Source: Alternaria dauci (Eukaryota; Ascomycota; Dothideomycetes; Pleosporales; Pleosporaceae). Taken from it: DNA of 64,000 bases. Below are positions 53,490 through 64,000 of this stretch, piece after piece. A model generated the notes under the pieces. That model did no database searches, was not told the origin of the DNA, and worked only from the letters and a program-made list of their open reading frames with translations. A program made the translations under genes and the position numbers. Within the stretch, counting starts at the first letter, position 1, and the number at the start of each line of letters is the position of its first letter. The stretch covers positions 2,418,001-2,482,000 of the forward strand of contig NC_091280.1 in assembly GCF_042100115.1 (NCBI RefSeq), read 5' to 3'.

Positions 53490-53847
53490 TACTTTCCAGA
53501 TGAGTATCTACTTTGACCATTCCCTGAACTGTAATATGTTGAGCCCTATTCATGTCAGCACGATAGTGAAAGGTGTCACGAAAGCTGTTGGCTTACGTTG
53601 GGATTGCTGTAATAGTAAGATCCATCGCTATTGGAGTAATGGTAGGAGTTTTGATTCGAGGCATTAGAGCCGTAGTCGCGAAAGCAGTAGTGGTTGCCCT
53701 AGAGTAACACACGTGTGAGATATCTTAGAAAGCTTTCTTACGAAGTCGTGCTCTTACCTGGCTATTGGTGCCAGAGCTGGTTGTCGTGTATCCGCTTCCG
53801 CCGGAACTCGACTGAGAACCACTGGAGGTCGAAGATCCTTTTGTCAT
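53490..53847 (-). CDS. Small Ser/Gly/Tyr-rich conserved fungal protein
   Basis: Exon 1 (53847-53758) reads MTKGSSTSSGSQSSSGGSGY then TTTSSGTNSQ; exon 2 (53698-53597) reads GNHYCFRDYGSNASNQNSYH then YSNSDGSYYYSNPN. They are joined by a 59-bp intron in phase 0. A third exon near 53528 is likely (ATTACAG acceptor), but its frame is uncertain: one reading ends after six residues, the other gives SGNGQSRYSSGK. The pattern of Ser-rich head, SSGTNSQGNHYC and YHYSNSDGSYYYSNPN recurs in short ascomycete proteins of unknown function that are not visibly secreted. It lies outside the viperin cluster on the opposite strand. Confidence 0.7.
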
Positions 53848-55802
53848 GACGAGAGCTGATCGCAGGAGCAATTATGTTAGAAATGGGCTTGAAGTAACGG
53901 TGAAGGGCTAGGATTTTGATCTTGCAAATTGAATCACGCGGGGTCAGCACATATATTCACTGCCACAACGAATCGGCCCGATGTGCCTCCCCCCCTTTAG
54001 CGGCATACCCAGCTATGATACAACTGTCTGGGTGGCTTCCCAAGCAGATGTCAGCGTACTAAATACTTTTGTTCGACGAATGAGGCACAATCTTGTCACC
54101 GCTCAATCAACCAAAGGTAGATTTAATACGATGACGTCTGCTAAGCCAGTCATCTACATGCCAAGTACAGCTTATAGCTAGATGCAGTGCTCAGCGAGAT
54201 CAGATGCTCCACCACTTACAATCTGATCAAGACCTTCATATCGACCTTCTTGCCCACTATGACTTTGGAAAGTTTGTCGTCCTATCGAAAATACGTAACA
54301 AAACCAATGAGATCGTATGTCGCAGGCTAAGCGCTGTCGGAAACCTTGTTACCAATAATGCTGTGCAATGACTTTCATATATGCTGAGCTACGGTGCTAA
54401 AAACAACGACAAAAACATCCACTCTATTCTAGCTCCTCTGTCTACGATACCCGCACCTAACCGTGCGATACATGGCGTTGTCAATAGTAGGGTTCATGGT
54501 TTCGATGGTACTTCGCCTACGATAACGTGCCTGGCGCGCCTCTACTGTTCATAAGCCACCCTCGGCTGACGCCCGCCCATATCAGCATTCGCAGTCGCAA
54601 GGTGCTAAAACCACGCAAACCATGATGACTTCCCTTCTAACAAAGAGAGTGGCGCGCCTAAGGTCAGCATCGATGCTGTCGAAAGTGCTCGAAACGAGCC
54701 ACACCTTCTCCGCAAAGCCTGTCTGTTCATGTCACATTGTTATTGCTAGCCATGACTGGATGCTAATGCATCCAGTCACCGATCGCGAGCGCGCACTATG
54801 TAATGGCAAGTGGCGGCTGGTTCCGCACCCTCTACCTCGGATCGGCTCTAGCTAAACAACGGACGCAGATCGGCTTGCGCGTCCCGTCATGTTACCCCAC
54901 AGTCGGCTGTAGCTGCACGGGGGGTGGGGTAGGCTTGACCACACCAATGTAGGGAAGCAACAATCAAGCTAAGAAGGTTCGTGATGCAGTACAATTGTGA
55001 AGACAAATTCTCAGAGCAAGTTCTGGGTATTGCGATTGTAGGTGTTGTAATGGCAACGAACGCGCGAACGAACATCCTCCATCGTGTGCCTACCCGCAGA
55101 CTGCCTGATAGTGATACCAGAATTCTCTGACCGGTGTCATGAACCACGTTGGTAACGTGTTGTTGACTGGACAAGCTGATGCAGATTGGAGAAAAATGTC
55201 GAGCGTCGCGATATCAGTCAATGGGAGTATGCTCCATTCCAACAATCCTCTGAAAACTTTTGTTTTGTTGCAGTACTCTGGAAAGCCTGACCCACACGCT
55301 GTGGGGACACAAGGCAGACTGGTACAGTAGAGTAGAGCGAAGCAAATCCGGTGAGCCCATGTGCTAGCCGAAAGAGGTCATTTCCACCGGTGCTTGTTGC
55401 AAAGACTGCATTAGGAATAGTGCGATGAAGTGGGCCTCCATCACGAGAGACGCGCCAGCGTCATCTGTGACCTCACAACCACATGTTAACACTGCAAACA
55501 CACGGCAAAATCGAATGAGCCTTTCTGTTTATGTTAGTACTCGCTGAATACTGATGGGTTTTGATAGGCAGCTCAGACTTCATTGCACTAGGCGCGGTGG
55601 ATCGGAGTCGCTGCCGCCAAGCACGCTGGCATGCGCGTTGCAGGTTGCACAGCACGTGTGGTGATGCGGACATGCATCAGAGGACTCATAGAGAACGCAG
55701 CACTTCACGCCGCGTTCAGCTGCATCTTCTATGGCGTGTACCTGTCTTTTCTCTTCCTTACCCTTGTTTCTCAAGAAACTGCCGCGTTAACGGTTGGAAG
55801 CT
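53848..55802. other. Intergenic region with one dispersed repeat
   Basis: Almost 2 kb without a credible gene apart from the repeat at 54596-54759. Sequence composition is normal, not RIP-like. Confidence 0.5.
54596..54759 (+). repeat. Dispersed repeat R, copy 2 (plus)
   Basis: Encodes AKTTQTMMTSLLTKRVARLR then SASMLSKVLETS and mirrors the minus-strand sequence at 48672-48510 in inverted orientation. Both keep an open frame, so the source was probably coding DNA. Confidence 0.65.
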
Positions 55803-57774
55803 ATGACGTCGTCTGCGAGTGCTCAGGCTATCGAGAACATCGTCGGTTATAAATTCCGTTCCAGACATGATGACCTACGCAAAGCGCTGACAGCAGCTGG
55901 AGCTGTGGAGGAGGATTGGGATGGAAATCGGAAGTTGGCTCAATTCGGCACTGCACTTAGCGAATTCTTACTGAGCTACTTAGCCTTCGAAGGAGGAGTC
56001 ACACGAGGTGAGAGCTAGAGCATCTGTAACATGAAAGAGAGCTAACGCTTATCGAGCTTACGCCAACGATTTTAAGAAAAGAGTGACCAGTAATGAACAT
56101 CGTGCGTGCATTGCGAGACGAACGGGTATCAGCGACTACATCAGATACAACGAGCAAGAAGGCGCACAGTCATCAAGCGTGCTTGCTAAAGCTGTCAATG
56201 CAGTGATAGCAGTCATCTTCTTCGATTGCGGGAAAGACCTTGGTGTCGTCCTGAAGACGATGCGCCACCTTGGGTGAGTCAGACCTCTTTTCCTTGCGAC
56301 AGCCTGCTGATGTCGCACACTGTCCAGTATATTTACTCTCGGTACGCAATCGGTAGATCCCACGCTGCTATCTCTGGATGAGCTTCCAAACTCGCTCGAC
56401 GTAGGCTCCCTTGCACAATGCTTGTTTAGTGTAGATACAGGCAGTCAATCGTCGTCAAGTGCGGCCGGCATTGACCGAATCCTCTTGACATGCTCTTCGA
56501 CACAGCAACATGCAACGACGGATCTTCAACAGACAGCAGCCGGAACAGACGTTACGAAAGCAGTCGAAAATGATAGCCAATACCCACCCATCCAAAATGA
56601 CCATTCTTTCGAAAACCAGGAGACTAATGCGGGACCTGCAGCAGATCAACCACCGAATGGAAGCATGCAAATCGTACCTTCCATAATGGCCGACGGAGAA
56701 GACGCATCGAGGTGCGGCACAGGTGGAGCTGCAGGCCGCTCTGGAAAACCTACAGAGAAACGGAGTAACACACATGGGGGTGGATCTAGGCGAAAAAGGA
56801 AGCTTCGAGAGTGTGATGCTCCTCCAAGCGTTGATGTGCTTGAGACATACTTGTCAGAAGAAGAACGAAAGTGTCAAGCATGGGGGCACCGGACCCCACA
56901 AGACACCTTTCTTACCCCTCCCATACAACAGGCAATTCAAAATCTAGGCAAAGGAAAGACAGAAGTGCTGGCAAAGATTCTGATACACATCGGCAGTCCT
57001 TGCCTGATAGGTGGGTTGCAGGATATCTTAGAATCATGTAAGACCCAGGAGAAGTGCATGGCGCTGGAAGCCAGGAGTACGCTCTCGAGAGCGGAGAGGG
57101 TTCATCTAATTGCTAGTCTGGGTCATAACATGTCTCGTTCTCAACTGCTTCGAAGATACCATGTCCTTCAGCTGTTCAAAGACTGTGGCGGCCCCGGTAC
57201 CTCGACCTGGGCAACAGCCATAACCCCATCCAGTCCGCCACGTCCATCGAACACGCGCGGAAACCCGTTCAACAGGTCTGTAGCCGACGTGACCGCGAGG
57301 ATGATGCAAGAAACCTTTCCGACCGTTGAATCCAGCACGGATGAGTACACAACAAAGTATCGGTGGATCTCAGACATGCGGAGGCTTGGCCAGCGCTTGC
57401 ACATGCTCGAGACAAGATTCGGTGAAGGCGTCCTGGGTCTCATGTTAGATCAAGGTCTTGCCGGTACAGATGTTGGTATTACCGATAAGATGTGAGTAGA
57501 GTCACAGACGATTCCAGACTATTAGTGACTGAGATGCAGGATAATGACCCCCACTGACATCGAGTACGCTGAGTTCGTTGACATCTTGGACATGTCCCAG
57601 GGCGATCTACTCCGCAATCTCGGTAGGGCTGTTCTACCTGCTGTGCAAGCTTTAACTCTCGGAGGTTTGCACGAGCAGAGACTTTTCGACATGGAAAAGA
57701 TGGGGGTTAACGACATCACAAAGTATCCGAAAGGCTCATTAGCTTTCTTCGAGCTCATCAACGAGGCATTGTAG
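55803..57774 (+). CDS. RNase III-like domain protein with catalytic residues lost
   Basis: Exons 55803-56007, 56057-56273, 56328-57491 and 57540-57774 join in phase to 606 residues; intron 1 has a clean GCTAAC branch site. Residues 8-150 have the RNase III fold pattern: AIENIVGYKFRSRHDDLRKA, AGAVEEDWDGNRKLAQFGTA, SNEHRACIARRTGISDYIRY, SVLAKAVNAVIAVIFFDCG. Where active enzymes have E-x-x-x-D in LEFLGDA, this protein reads LAQFGTA; where they have D-x-x-E in ADxxEAxxGA it reads AKAVNAVIAV. All four metal-binding acids therefore appear replaced, and it is probably a non-catalytic RNA-binding or dimerising protein (inference). Residues 190-606 are disordered, then helical (VLETYLSEEERKCQAWGHRT) with no family known to me. 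Confidence 0.8.
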
Positions 57775-58090
57775 ATCAAGATAGTATATCCTTCGCGCAC
57801 CCTTTGTTTGAGCATGCCAGGTGCAACAAGATCAATCTGAGCCTACGCCGGTGTCTAAAATACTGTGTCGTGATCTGTTACAAATCGTTCTGGACCTCTT
57901 GATCACGGGTAAGGCTGCTATGTGTCGTGACACCACTGGCCGCTTGATACGTAGACTGCGATTCAGGAACCGGCTAGGCGTTGGGTACGCGCGCCTCACG
58001 TCACCAGATATAACCCCACCTTCAGCCTGCCCAACATCATATCAAATCACACACTTTTCCCGGTTTCCGACACACTCCTCTGCATGCTCC

Positions 58091-58192
58091 ATGGATGATA
58101 CAGTACGAGATCCAGTCCGGGAATTACGGGTGCGATCGTACCAGGCTGAGATGCTTGAGCGTAACTTAGAAGGGAACGTCATAGTTGCGGTG
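58091..58192 (+). pseudogene. N-terminal scrap of a Dicer-like helicase
   Basis: MDDTVRDPVRELRVRSYQAE then MLERNLEGNVIVAV matches the start of fungal Dicer-like proteins (R-x-YQ-x-EM-x-E-x-x-x-x-x-NVIVA-MDTGSGKT). The match stops exactly before the Walker A, replaced by unrelated LLFFVELLVACRW. Presumably a recombination breakpoint. Confidence 0.6.
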
Positions 58193-58816
58193 CTGCTCTT
58201 TTTTGTTGAACTTCTCGTAGCCTGTCGCTGGCTGCTCGAGCACCTGCCGGCTCCGAACTCTAAACAACAAGGCTTGGCAATCGGTAGAGGCTATTTTGGC
58301 AAAGTCAATGGAAACAGTATAAACAGGATGCGAGTCGTGACGACCACCCATTCCAAGCACTCGTCGATGACGAGAAATACAACAGAATTGGTAAAGGCCT
58401 CTATGGCACGTTGAGCAGCTTCCTACACGAATACCGGCGTCTACGGATCGATCCGCTGAATCTAGATATCTAGAAAGTAGTGGAGACGATTAGTCCGGTG
58501 CACTATAATAGCAACGGCCAGATTGATATTGAGGAGGAGAGAAGAAGATGGCTCAATTGAAGTTGACTGTTGGTGATAGAAGGCTCTTAGTAGAGCACCG
58601 CGTTGAGACTTTATAAGGAGCGCTCTTGATGATTGTGTCTGGATTAGACAAGGCCCACACGTCTTTGCATACCGCTGACTTGCTGGTTTAGTGGTGCTAC
58701 AATTCCGTGAAGACCCTGTATCAGTTGCAACGTAATACGTGTCTCCATTGGCTAAGGATGCAAAGTATGTATATGTGATTTGATGTTTCTGGCATTCTGG
58801 CTCAGCCCGATGAGGA
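58193..58816. other. Intergenic/decayed sequence
   Basis: A plus-strand frame 58290-58470 (WKQYKQDASRDDHPFQALVD, EKYNRIGKGLYGTLSSF) looks protein-like but ends at a TAG and I cannot name it. Otherwise nothing seen. Confidence 0.4.
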
Positions 58817-59543
58817 TCACAAGATCTCGCGAAGCAGGAACTTTAAAACCCCCCCTGCATAGGCAGATTCCTTTGGGAAAAACTTCCCACTATCAATGGT
58901 ATACTCCCTCAACTCGTCGAGGGAAGCAAAGAGCTCAACTCCATCGCGTGAGGTATCCACTAGATCTACAAGATTGACATGGATCGTCTTGATTTTCTGT
59001 CCATTCTTAGACGAAGGATTCTTATGGATGACTGCCACGATCTTACCTCCTTGCAATGGTGAACAGTGTCGGGCAATGGCTCGATGTAGAGGGCTACGCA
59101 AAGCTTGTGCCAGTTCTCGATATTGGCGACGTCGGTACCGTACAAGCTGTTGAACTGGATGACCATGGCGTCTTTGAATGCTCGACGAGCTTCTTTGAGT
59201 TGCTCATCATCCTTGTCCCAAGCAAAGAAGTCGCACATACGATAAAACTCTTCTGCCACGCCTCTATTAGGGTCGTAAGGGAAGTCTGAATACTTCGTGA
59301 AGAAAGCCGAGATTGCGTCCGAGTCCCGCTTTGTTCTGCGTTGATGGGGCTGGGGAAGATGTGATTGCTTCTGGTACACTTCAGCACAAAGAATCTCAAA
59401 CACATTCGTCTGTGCCGATCACCTACCCCCTTGCTTGATCCAGGTCGTGAGCCGACAGGGTGGGGAAACTTGCAATTCGCACCATAAGTGCAGTAACCCT
59501 TATCCTGAAACTGATAGCATATACTTCGTGAGCTCTTACGCAT
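58817..59543 (-). CDS. CCCH zinc-finger protein
   Basis: Exons 59543-59427, 59370-59047 and 58996-58817, with introns of 56 and 50 bp in phase 0, give 206 residues. Residues 8-28 form a perfect C-x8-C-x5-C-x3-H finger (ICYQFQDKGYCTYGANCKFP then H). The rest matches a frequent ascomycete partner domain: ISAFFTKYSDFPYDPNRGVA, EEFYRMCDFFAWDKDDEQLK, QFNSLYGTDVANIENWHKLC, IEPLPDTVHHCKE and KTIHVNLVDLVDTSRDG. Such fingers bind RNA; the partner domain has no known activity to me. The three exons splice cleanly and the frame is intact, so the gene is probably functional, although surrounded by relics. Confidence 0.85.
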
Positions 59544-60744
59544 ATTGCTACTAGTGATTGGGATAAATCACATAGATAATCCCATTGTTTGGAGGTGGAA
59601 GGATGATGAGTGAAATAGCCTCAGTGAGAAATCAACCCTTCTTAGCTTCCTGTTCAAACAAAAGCAAATATTGACAAAGACCCAGCATGATGACTTATCA
59701 CGATCTGGGAACTTCCAAGCAGCTAGGCGCGATGAATATCAAAGTTCATGTATCATCGTGCAGCATGCATGCTAGACGTAGTGACACTGCATACCTTGTT
59801 GATTCAACCATGAGTATTGTATTGATGACGTTCGAATTCAAAAGCTCTCCATATCAGAAACGGTACGCCGCTAAACAGGCTAGAAGAGATGTTGCCCTCG
59901 TTTGCTGATCGCAAACGTAACTCGGTACTGATAAAAGAATATGTCTTGCTTTGTCAAAATGACACGATTTGTGTGCTGTCACGCCCTTTCATATAAAGGC
60001 CTCCAGGTTGTGATTGACTGTCGATCTTGACGCATGTACAGAACATCTCTTGCTAAGCGCCGTTTTCAAATCATCTATGGTTCCTATATCTCAATAGCTT
60101 CCCATCATGTATACTGTCAGATCGTAATGCTTTACCTTTACCGCAAGTAGCGACCACAATGTTATGTCCTTGCATCTGGTCTTTGCACTTATGCAGAGCT
60201 TCCACGTGTATAACTCGATCTGAACGCCTACGCAATGGGTGCAGCTAACCGCTTATTTCACAGTTACTAACCACTTTTGTTTGGCTGCGATCAGTTGACG
60301 CCCCTACGACAACGAGAAGCCTCTAGCGTCTGGCTCAAAGCATCACAACACAACGACGCAGCACCAAGCTGCCAACATGCGAAAGCTCACGCACTCTGAA
60401 AGTAGCACTGCTTCGATTGACGGCAGTGACTGCAACGCCTACTTCGACCTCTTTAGCCCGACTAAGTGCTGTGCGCATTCCGCTCCGCCTCGCAGTTTGT
60501 CGTTAATGTCAAATCGCGCCGTGTCCGTGTTACCGGAAGCACGTGCCAACTCGGCACACAAGATATGCCAACTCGCTCTGTGTGCACAGGCGCCCCGCTG
60601 TGGATCAGCTTTCTCTGCTTCCACAGTAAACACCTTTCAGTTTGGCATACACGTAGACGAAAAATGTCACAAGTGGATTGGGCATTCACACAGACGCGCT
60701 GAGGTAGGAAGCATTATAAGGTATGCGTTGCTTGTCTGTCTACT
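59544..60744. other. Intergenic region
   Basis: No gene, repeat or RNA recognised in 1.2 kb; only short frames on both strands. Confidence 0.5.
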
Positions 60745-61764
60745 TCAACCGCTTTCATTCGAGGTGGAGGGCTGTAGGTCAGAGACAGACGCAAGAGTAT
60801 GGATTCCGTCATAACAAGGGCAAGAAAATGACTCAACCATCTCAACTGTGTAAGCGTGTCGTTTAGACGTTACCCCACTTCGGTTGCCGCAATTTGGGCA
60901 AGCCTTCCCATGATGGTAGCTGTTTCGAGAGGCCAGATACGCGCAATCTTGAGGTCCCACATGAGCATACCGACACTTGCCACATGTGAAAATATGTTTA
61001 GCAGGGTCTTTCCTCTCAGACATATAGGGCCCACTAAGTAGGAGGTCGGTCGCCAAATCCATAGTTGAACGGAGAAGTCCTGATTCGGCTTCCAGTTGAA
61101 GGATCGACTTCAACACACTAGGACGTTTTGTAACGGCGGCGACAACCAAACCGCGCAGCTCCTTGTGAGCTGGCGGATCTGTTGTCGTGTGATCGTAGAC
61201 AAAAGCAGCAACGGAAATCCAGTTGTTGCAATCGACAGCATTTACAGTGCCTGCAAATGAAGTCCTTGCAAGCTTATAGAGCGATGCACAGTCGTACTTG
61301 TCAGCGATAGTAGCAACTTGGGCATGAAGGAGGGGTTCGGATGTTTCGTGTTGAGAGACGTTGTAACCGGCCTTGTAGAAGTACGACACCATGCAGTCAA
61401 TGGCATCAGCGAATTCGGGATCATCGTTTAAAGTGATCACTCCGCTCTGCGATTCCTATGATACGACGTCATCAAAAGCTCAGGTTTCGGCTCAAACCAC
61501 TTACTTCGAAGCCGGTATTGACAGCCTTCTGAAACCATGTAGAATGACAGCAGGCGAGAGCTTTGTGGATCTTCCAGCTCTTCTCACCAAAGGTCAAGGT
61601 AAGATCTGACAAGTTACCAGCGAATAAATATCTGCAACATATCAGCAACGGTCGAATCGAACGCCAGGGACTGTAGTAGTCGTATTCTACCTCTCATTGT
61701 CTTGGTATGCCTCGAAAGTAGGGACTTACTCGGAAAGATCATGGATAAAGTCTTTGGCGGCCAT
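60745..61764 (-). CDS. BTB/POZ domain protein
   Basis: Exons 61764-61730, 61631-61505 and 61455-60745, with introns of 98 and 49 bp, give 290 residues. The BTB core reads MAAKDFIHDLSEYLFAGNLS, DLTLTFGEKSWKIHKALACC, HSTWFQKAVNTGFEESQSGV and ITLNDDPEFADAIDCMVSYF, then YDCASLYKLARTSFAG, the usual fungal BTB pattern (SDxTI...FxVHKxVLC...SxxF...L.DDDP..FexmlxYLY...Y). BTB domains dimerise and recruit cullin-3 ligases. The C-terminus has paired cysteines (CGKCRYAHVGPQDC, CPNCGNRS, CPC) like a small zinc-binding tail, seen in a subset of these proteins. The gene splices cleanly and seems intact. Confidence 0.85.
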
Positions 61765-62716
61765 GGTCGTCTTTGAACTGAGACCTGTCCATAGATGGGG
61801 AGGGAATGAGCGGAAAACGAACTCCTCGCGGTACTTGAATCAAGACTGTAGTTGGTTGAGTGAGTCTTGGACGTCATTCATATCATGCGGTGCAACGGTA
61901 GCGCTTCGCTGCAGTCCAATCAGCAAGCGACATGGGTCACATCATACCCTACGTAATCGCTGTGCATAACATGTGTGCATGCTGCAAGTTGGCGCGTATG
62001 CTTCGAAATGCAAATGCCTCAACAGACCAATGTCGTGTATTGCGGATGGCGAGGATCCAACCAAAACATGGGTCTGAAGATAAGACGTGCCATACGTAAA
62101 GCGAATGCTTCATGGTGGTGATCTGGAAGCGAACCATATTTCTTGTTGGCTCGAGGTAATTCTGGCGCATGGCTAGAAACATCCTGTACCTTGTCGAACA
62201 GTCGAGCCGCGATGTGCGAAGTCTTGGATACTGCGACACTGACCAATGCTGTGGTCCTGGAAAGCGATTGTGAAGCAGCCAACGAAGGCTCGTAGCAAAC
62301 ATTTTGGAGGTGTGGTGACCAGGGTTCCTACGTACAGCTAATGTTGACAGACCTTATCGACAAGTCTCGTCGCCCTGTCGGCTACAAGGTGTTGTTTCGG
62401 TCAATCCCGGGCCACTGTGTATGCCTAGCTTGCCGCACTTGGTGCGGCTGATCTGCATTACCTTGGGATATGCGGAGACCGCTTTGTAGATCAAGCTGGG
62501 CGTTTAGCAACGAGCTTGCTGGAAGATGAGGCTTGCATGGGATGAAAACAAGGAGATGGGTCAAGGGATTACGCCTGCGTTAATGCAAACAGCATGCTCG
62601 ATTCTGCGCACTTTGGCGTGGTTCTGTCGACGCGATGATTGTTACCTAGATCATGTTTAAACAAGGCCGAAACACTGCCAAACTTTGGCTCAGCTGGTGT
62701 ATCCTAGAATCTGGTC
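61765..62716. other. Intergenic region
   Basis: No convincing gene. A minus-strand frame in 61770-61880 reads like a second BTB 5' part with a TGA (LNQLQS stop), possibly an untranslated leader. Confidence 0.4.
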
Positions 62717-62950
62717 TTGCGCTCGACTACATTGCTCAATAGTTCTAATGGCTTGACGAAAACCGATCTTGGATCGACGTGGCTTGCATGGGTGTTTGGT
62801 TGGAATATCAAGCCTAAAGCTCGGAGGAACTGGCGACTACTCATCATTGGTGGCCACGGCAGCCATGTGACAAGAGACTCCATCACTTTTTGTGTCAACA
62901 ACAAGATTCGCCTGATAATCTTCTTCTACACGCCACCAAAACTACAGATC
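62717..62950 (+). pseudogene. Pogo-type transposase fragment
   Basis: SSNGLTKTDLGSTWL and WRLLIIGGHGSHVTRDSITF then CVNNKIRLI match the second catalytic block of Fot1/pogo DDE transposases (NGWTxxELGxxWL ... RLLILDGHGSHVTxxFIxFC). The catalytic Asp of DGHGSH is Gly here and nothing of the rest is present. Composition is normal, so it decayed without strong RIP. Confidence 0.75.
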
Positions 62951-63571
62951 AAATGTCAGGAGATTCATGTGGCAATACATCAATGCCGGACCTCTTGGGA
63001 GGTTTGTCCAGGCCTATTGGATGCCGAGATCAAAGCTAGTACAACATTGCCTCGAGATCATGCAGCGATAAGACTTTGCACTTGTTCCTTGGATGTCCAC
63101 GAGCGCTCACTAGCTTCCCCATCAAACCGAATCATGGGCTGAGTTTATGCTGTACGTAAGCCACATGTTCCCATGCTTCACTTGATCATGTGCGATTGGC
63201 AGAGTAAGCCTGCTAGCTGGAACGCGTAGAGGCACCAGAAGATGTGGGCTATGTCCGGCAACAATACGAACCGCCACTATGAGATGAGAGTGGATCAATT
63301 GCTATCTGACCAGTGAACACTTCGTGTAACTGGATAAGGTTGTGGGGTTGGGTTGCAGCAAAGCAAAGTTCAGCGACGAGAGCAGCACACATCGAATCGT
63401 GTACTTGATGCGCATCTAGTCCGCATATTGTTGCAGGTAAGACATCAAGATCAAGTAGGGCGCAAGCTGTAATATGTTTGATTGTTCTCGATGGAACTGA
63501 AGCGGGTTGGGCTGCCCACATAAGACGTTTCCATTCCCAGTGATTGACGGCCATCGGCTATCTAGCTACGC
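62951..63571. other. Intergenic region
   Basis: No gene recognised. Confidence 0.5.
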
Positions 63572-63892
63572 TTGTGCTCAGGCCCATGGACACTCCTTCA
63601 TCGCTTTAGGACAAACTTCTTAGGAGAGAAAATAATCGATCGCACCTTCAGAATACTGGAGCAATGCGAATATCTCGGTGATGCACTGATGGCGATCTTT
63701 TATGTCGCATATGCCGCGTTAAGCTGTATTCGGCTGTTTGCGAACATGAGTTGTCGCAATGCCCACAATAGGTTAGCGTCGGCGTTCATAAAGCGATATC
63801 CTCACTGCGTTTACTTAGTTCTGGGACACATTCGCAAACAAATAAGTGTGTTGGTTATAGCATACGATTCGATTTCCTTGGTTGCTTCCTGA
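63572..63892 (+). pseudogene. RNase III-like domain fragment
   Basis: The frame gives RTFRILEQCEYLGDALMAIF and ALSCIRLFANMSCRNAHNRL. The first block fits the RNase III signature (LEFLGDAVL) with Glu and Asp retained, unlike the longer gene at 55.8 kb. The 107-residue frame has no start context and lacks the second half of the domain. It shares about 100 bp with 52.64-52.76 kb. Probably a relic, but a spliced gene running off the right edge cannot be excluded. Confidence 0.55.
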
Positions 63893-64000
63893 ATTGGACC
63901 TGTGGAGCTGGGGTCATAACGCGTTGAAGTTACACCGGTGTCAAAGTTACGGTGTTCGGGCGGCTCGATCGCCGAACTAGCATGATGCCCTCCATCCCCA

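Noticed and set aside
57821..58090. In-frame extension upstream of the Dicer-like scrap
   Set aside because: No similarity upstream of Met 58091 and no splice evidence joining it to the RNase III-like gene.

Overview
The window looks like one contig of a filamentous ascomycete, probably a Dothideomycete of the Pleosporales type (inference). Evidence seen: short spliceosomal introns of about 45-150 bp with GT/AG borders; fungal-only families (HET, UstYa/DUF3328, NmrA-like, hybrid PKS-NRPS); and AT-rich blocks almost lacking CA/TG dinucleotides and riddled with TAA/TAG, as left by repeat-induced point mutation (RIP). No rRNA, tRNA or CRISPR was recognised.

Layout. 1-9.8 kb is ordinary gene space: a large low-complexity protein cut by the left edge, two neighbouring proteins with the same C-terminal motif, a DUF2470 membrane protein and an F-box-like protein. 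9.9-25.3 kb is a decaying accessory stretch: intact NmrA-like, UstYa-like, HET and secreted DUF6055 genes lie among broken genes (zinc-type dehydrogenase, alpha/beta hydrolase, MFS transporter, a second HET, an SMP-30-like gene, a lone ketosynthase fragment).

25.5-44.0 kb is a secondary-metabolite cassette bracketed by two direct copies of one 1854-bp pogo/Fot1-type transposon, both RIP-degraded. Inside are an EBP/EXPERA-type membrane protein, a stand-alone thioesterase and a 3628-residue PKS-NRPS (KS-AT-DH-MT-KR-ACP-C-A-T). The megasynthase stops right after its last carrier domain, so it has no reductase or Dieckmann release domain; the thioesterase is the obvious candidate to release the product. 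Its condensation and methyltransferase motifs are altered. 44.2-48.5 kb holds two further pogo-type elements back to back.

48.9-52.6 kb is the most notable block: a viperin-type radical-SAM enzyme, divergent from a UMP/CMP-kinase-like gene, flanked outside by an AAA_28/NadR-like P-loop ATPase and a CYTH triphosphatase. Known viperins make the chain terminator ddhCTP from CTP, and CMPK2 is the vertebrate neighbour of viperin, so a kinase plus a triphosphate-tunnel enzyme around a fungal viperin suggests a nucleotide-based antiviral or nucleotide-modification module. 52.6-64 kb has a small Ser/Gly/Tyr-rich protein, a four-exon RNase III-like protein whose catalytic acids appear lost, a Dicer-like N-terminal scrap, two more RNase III-like scraps, a CCCH zinc-finger protein, a BTB/POZ protein and a transposase fragment.
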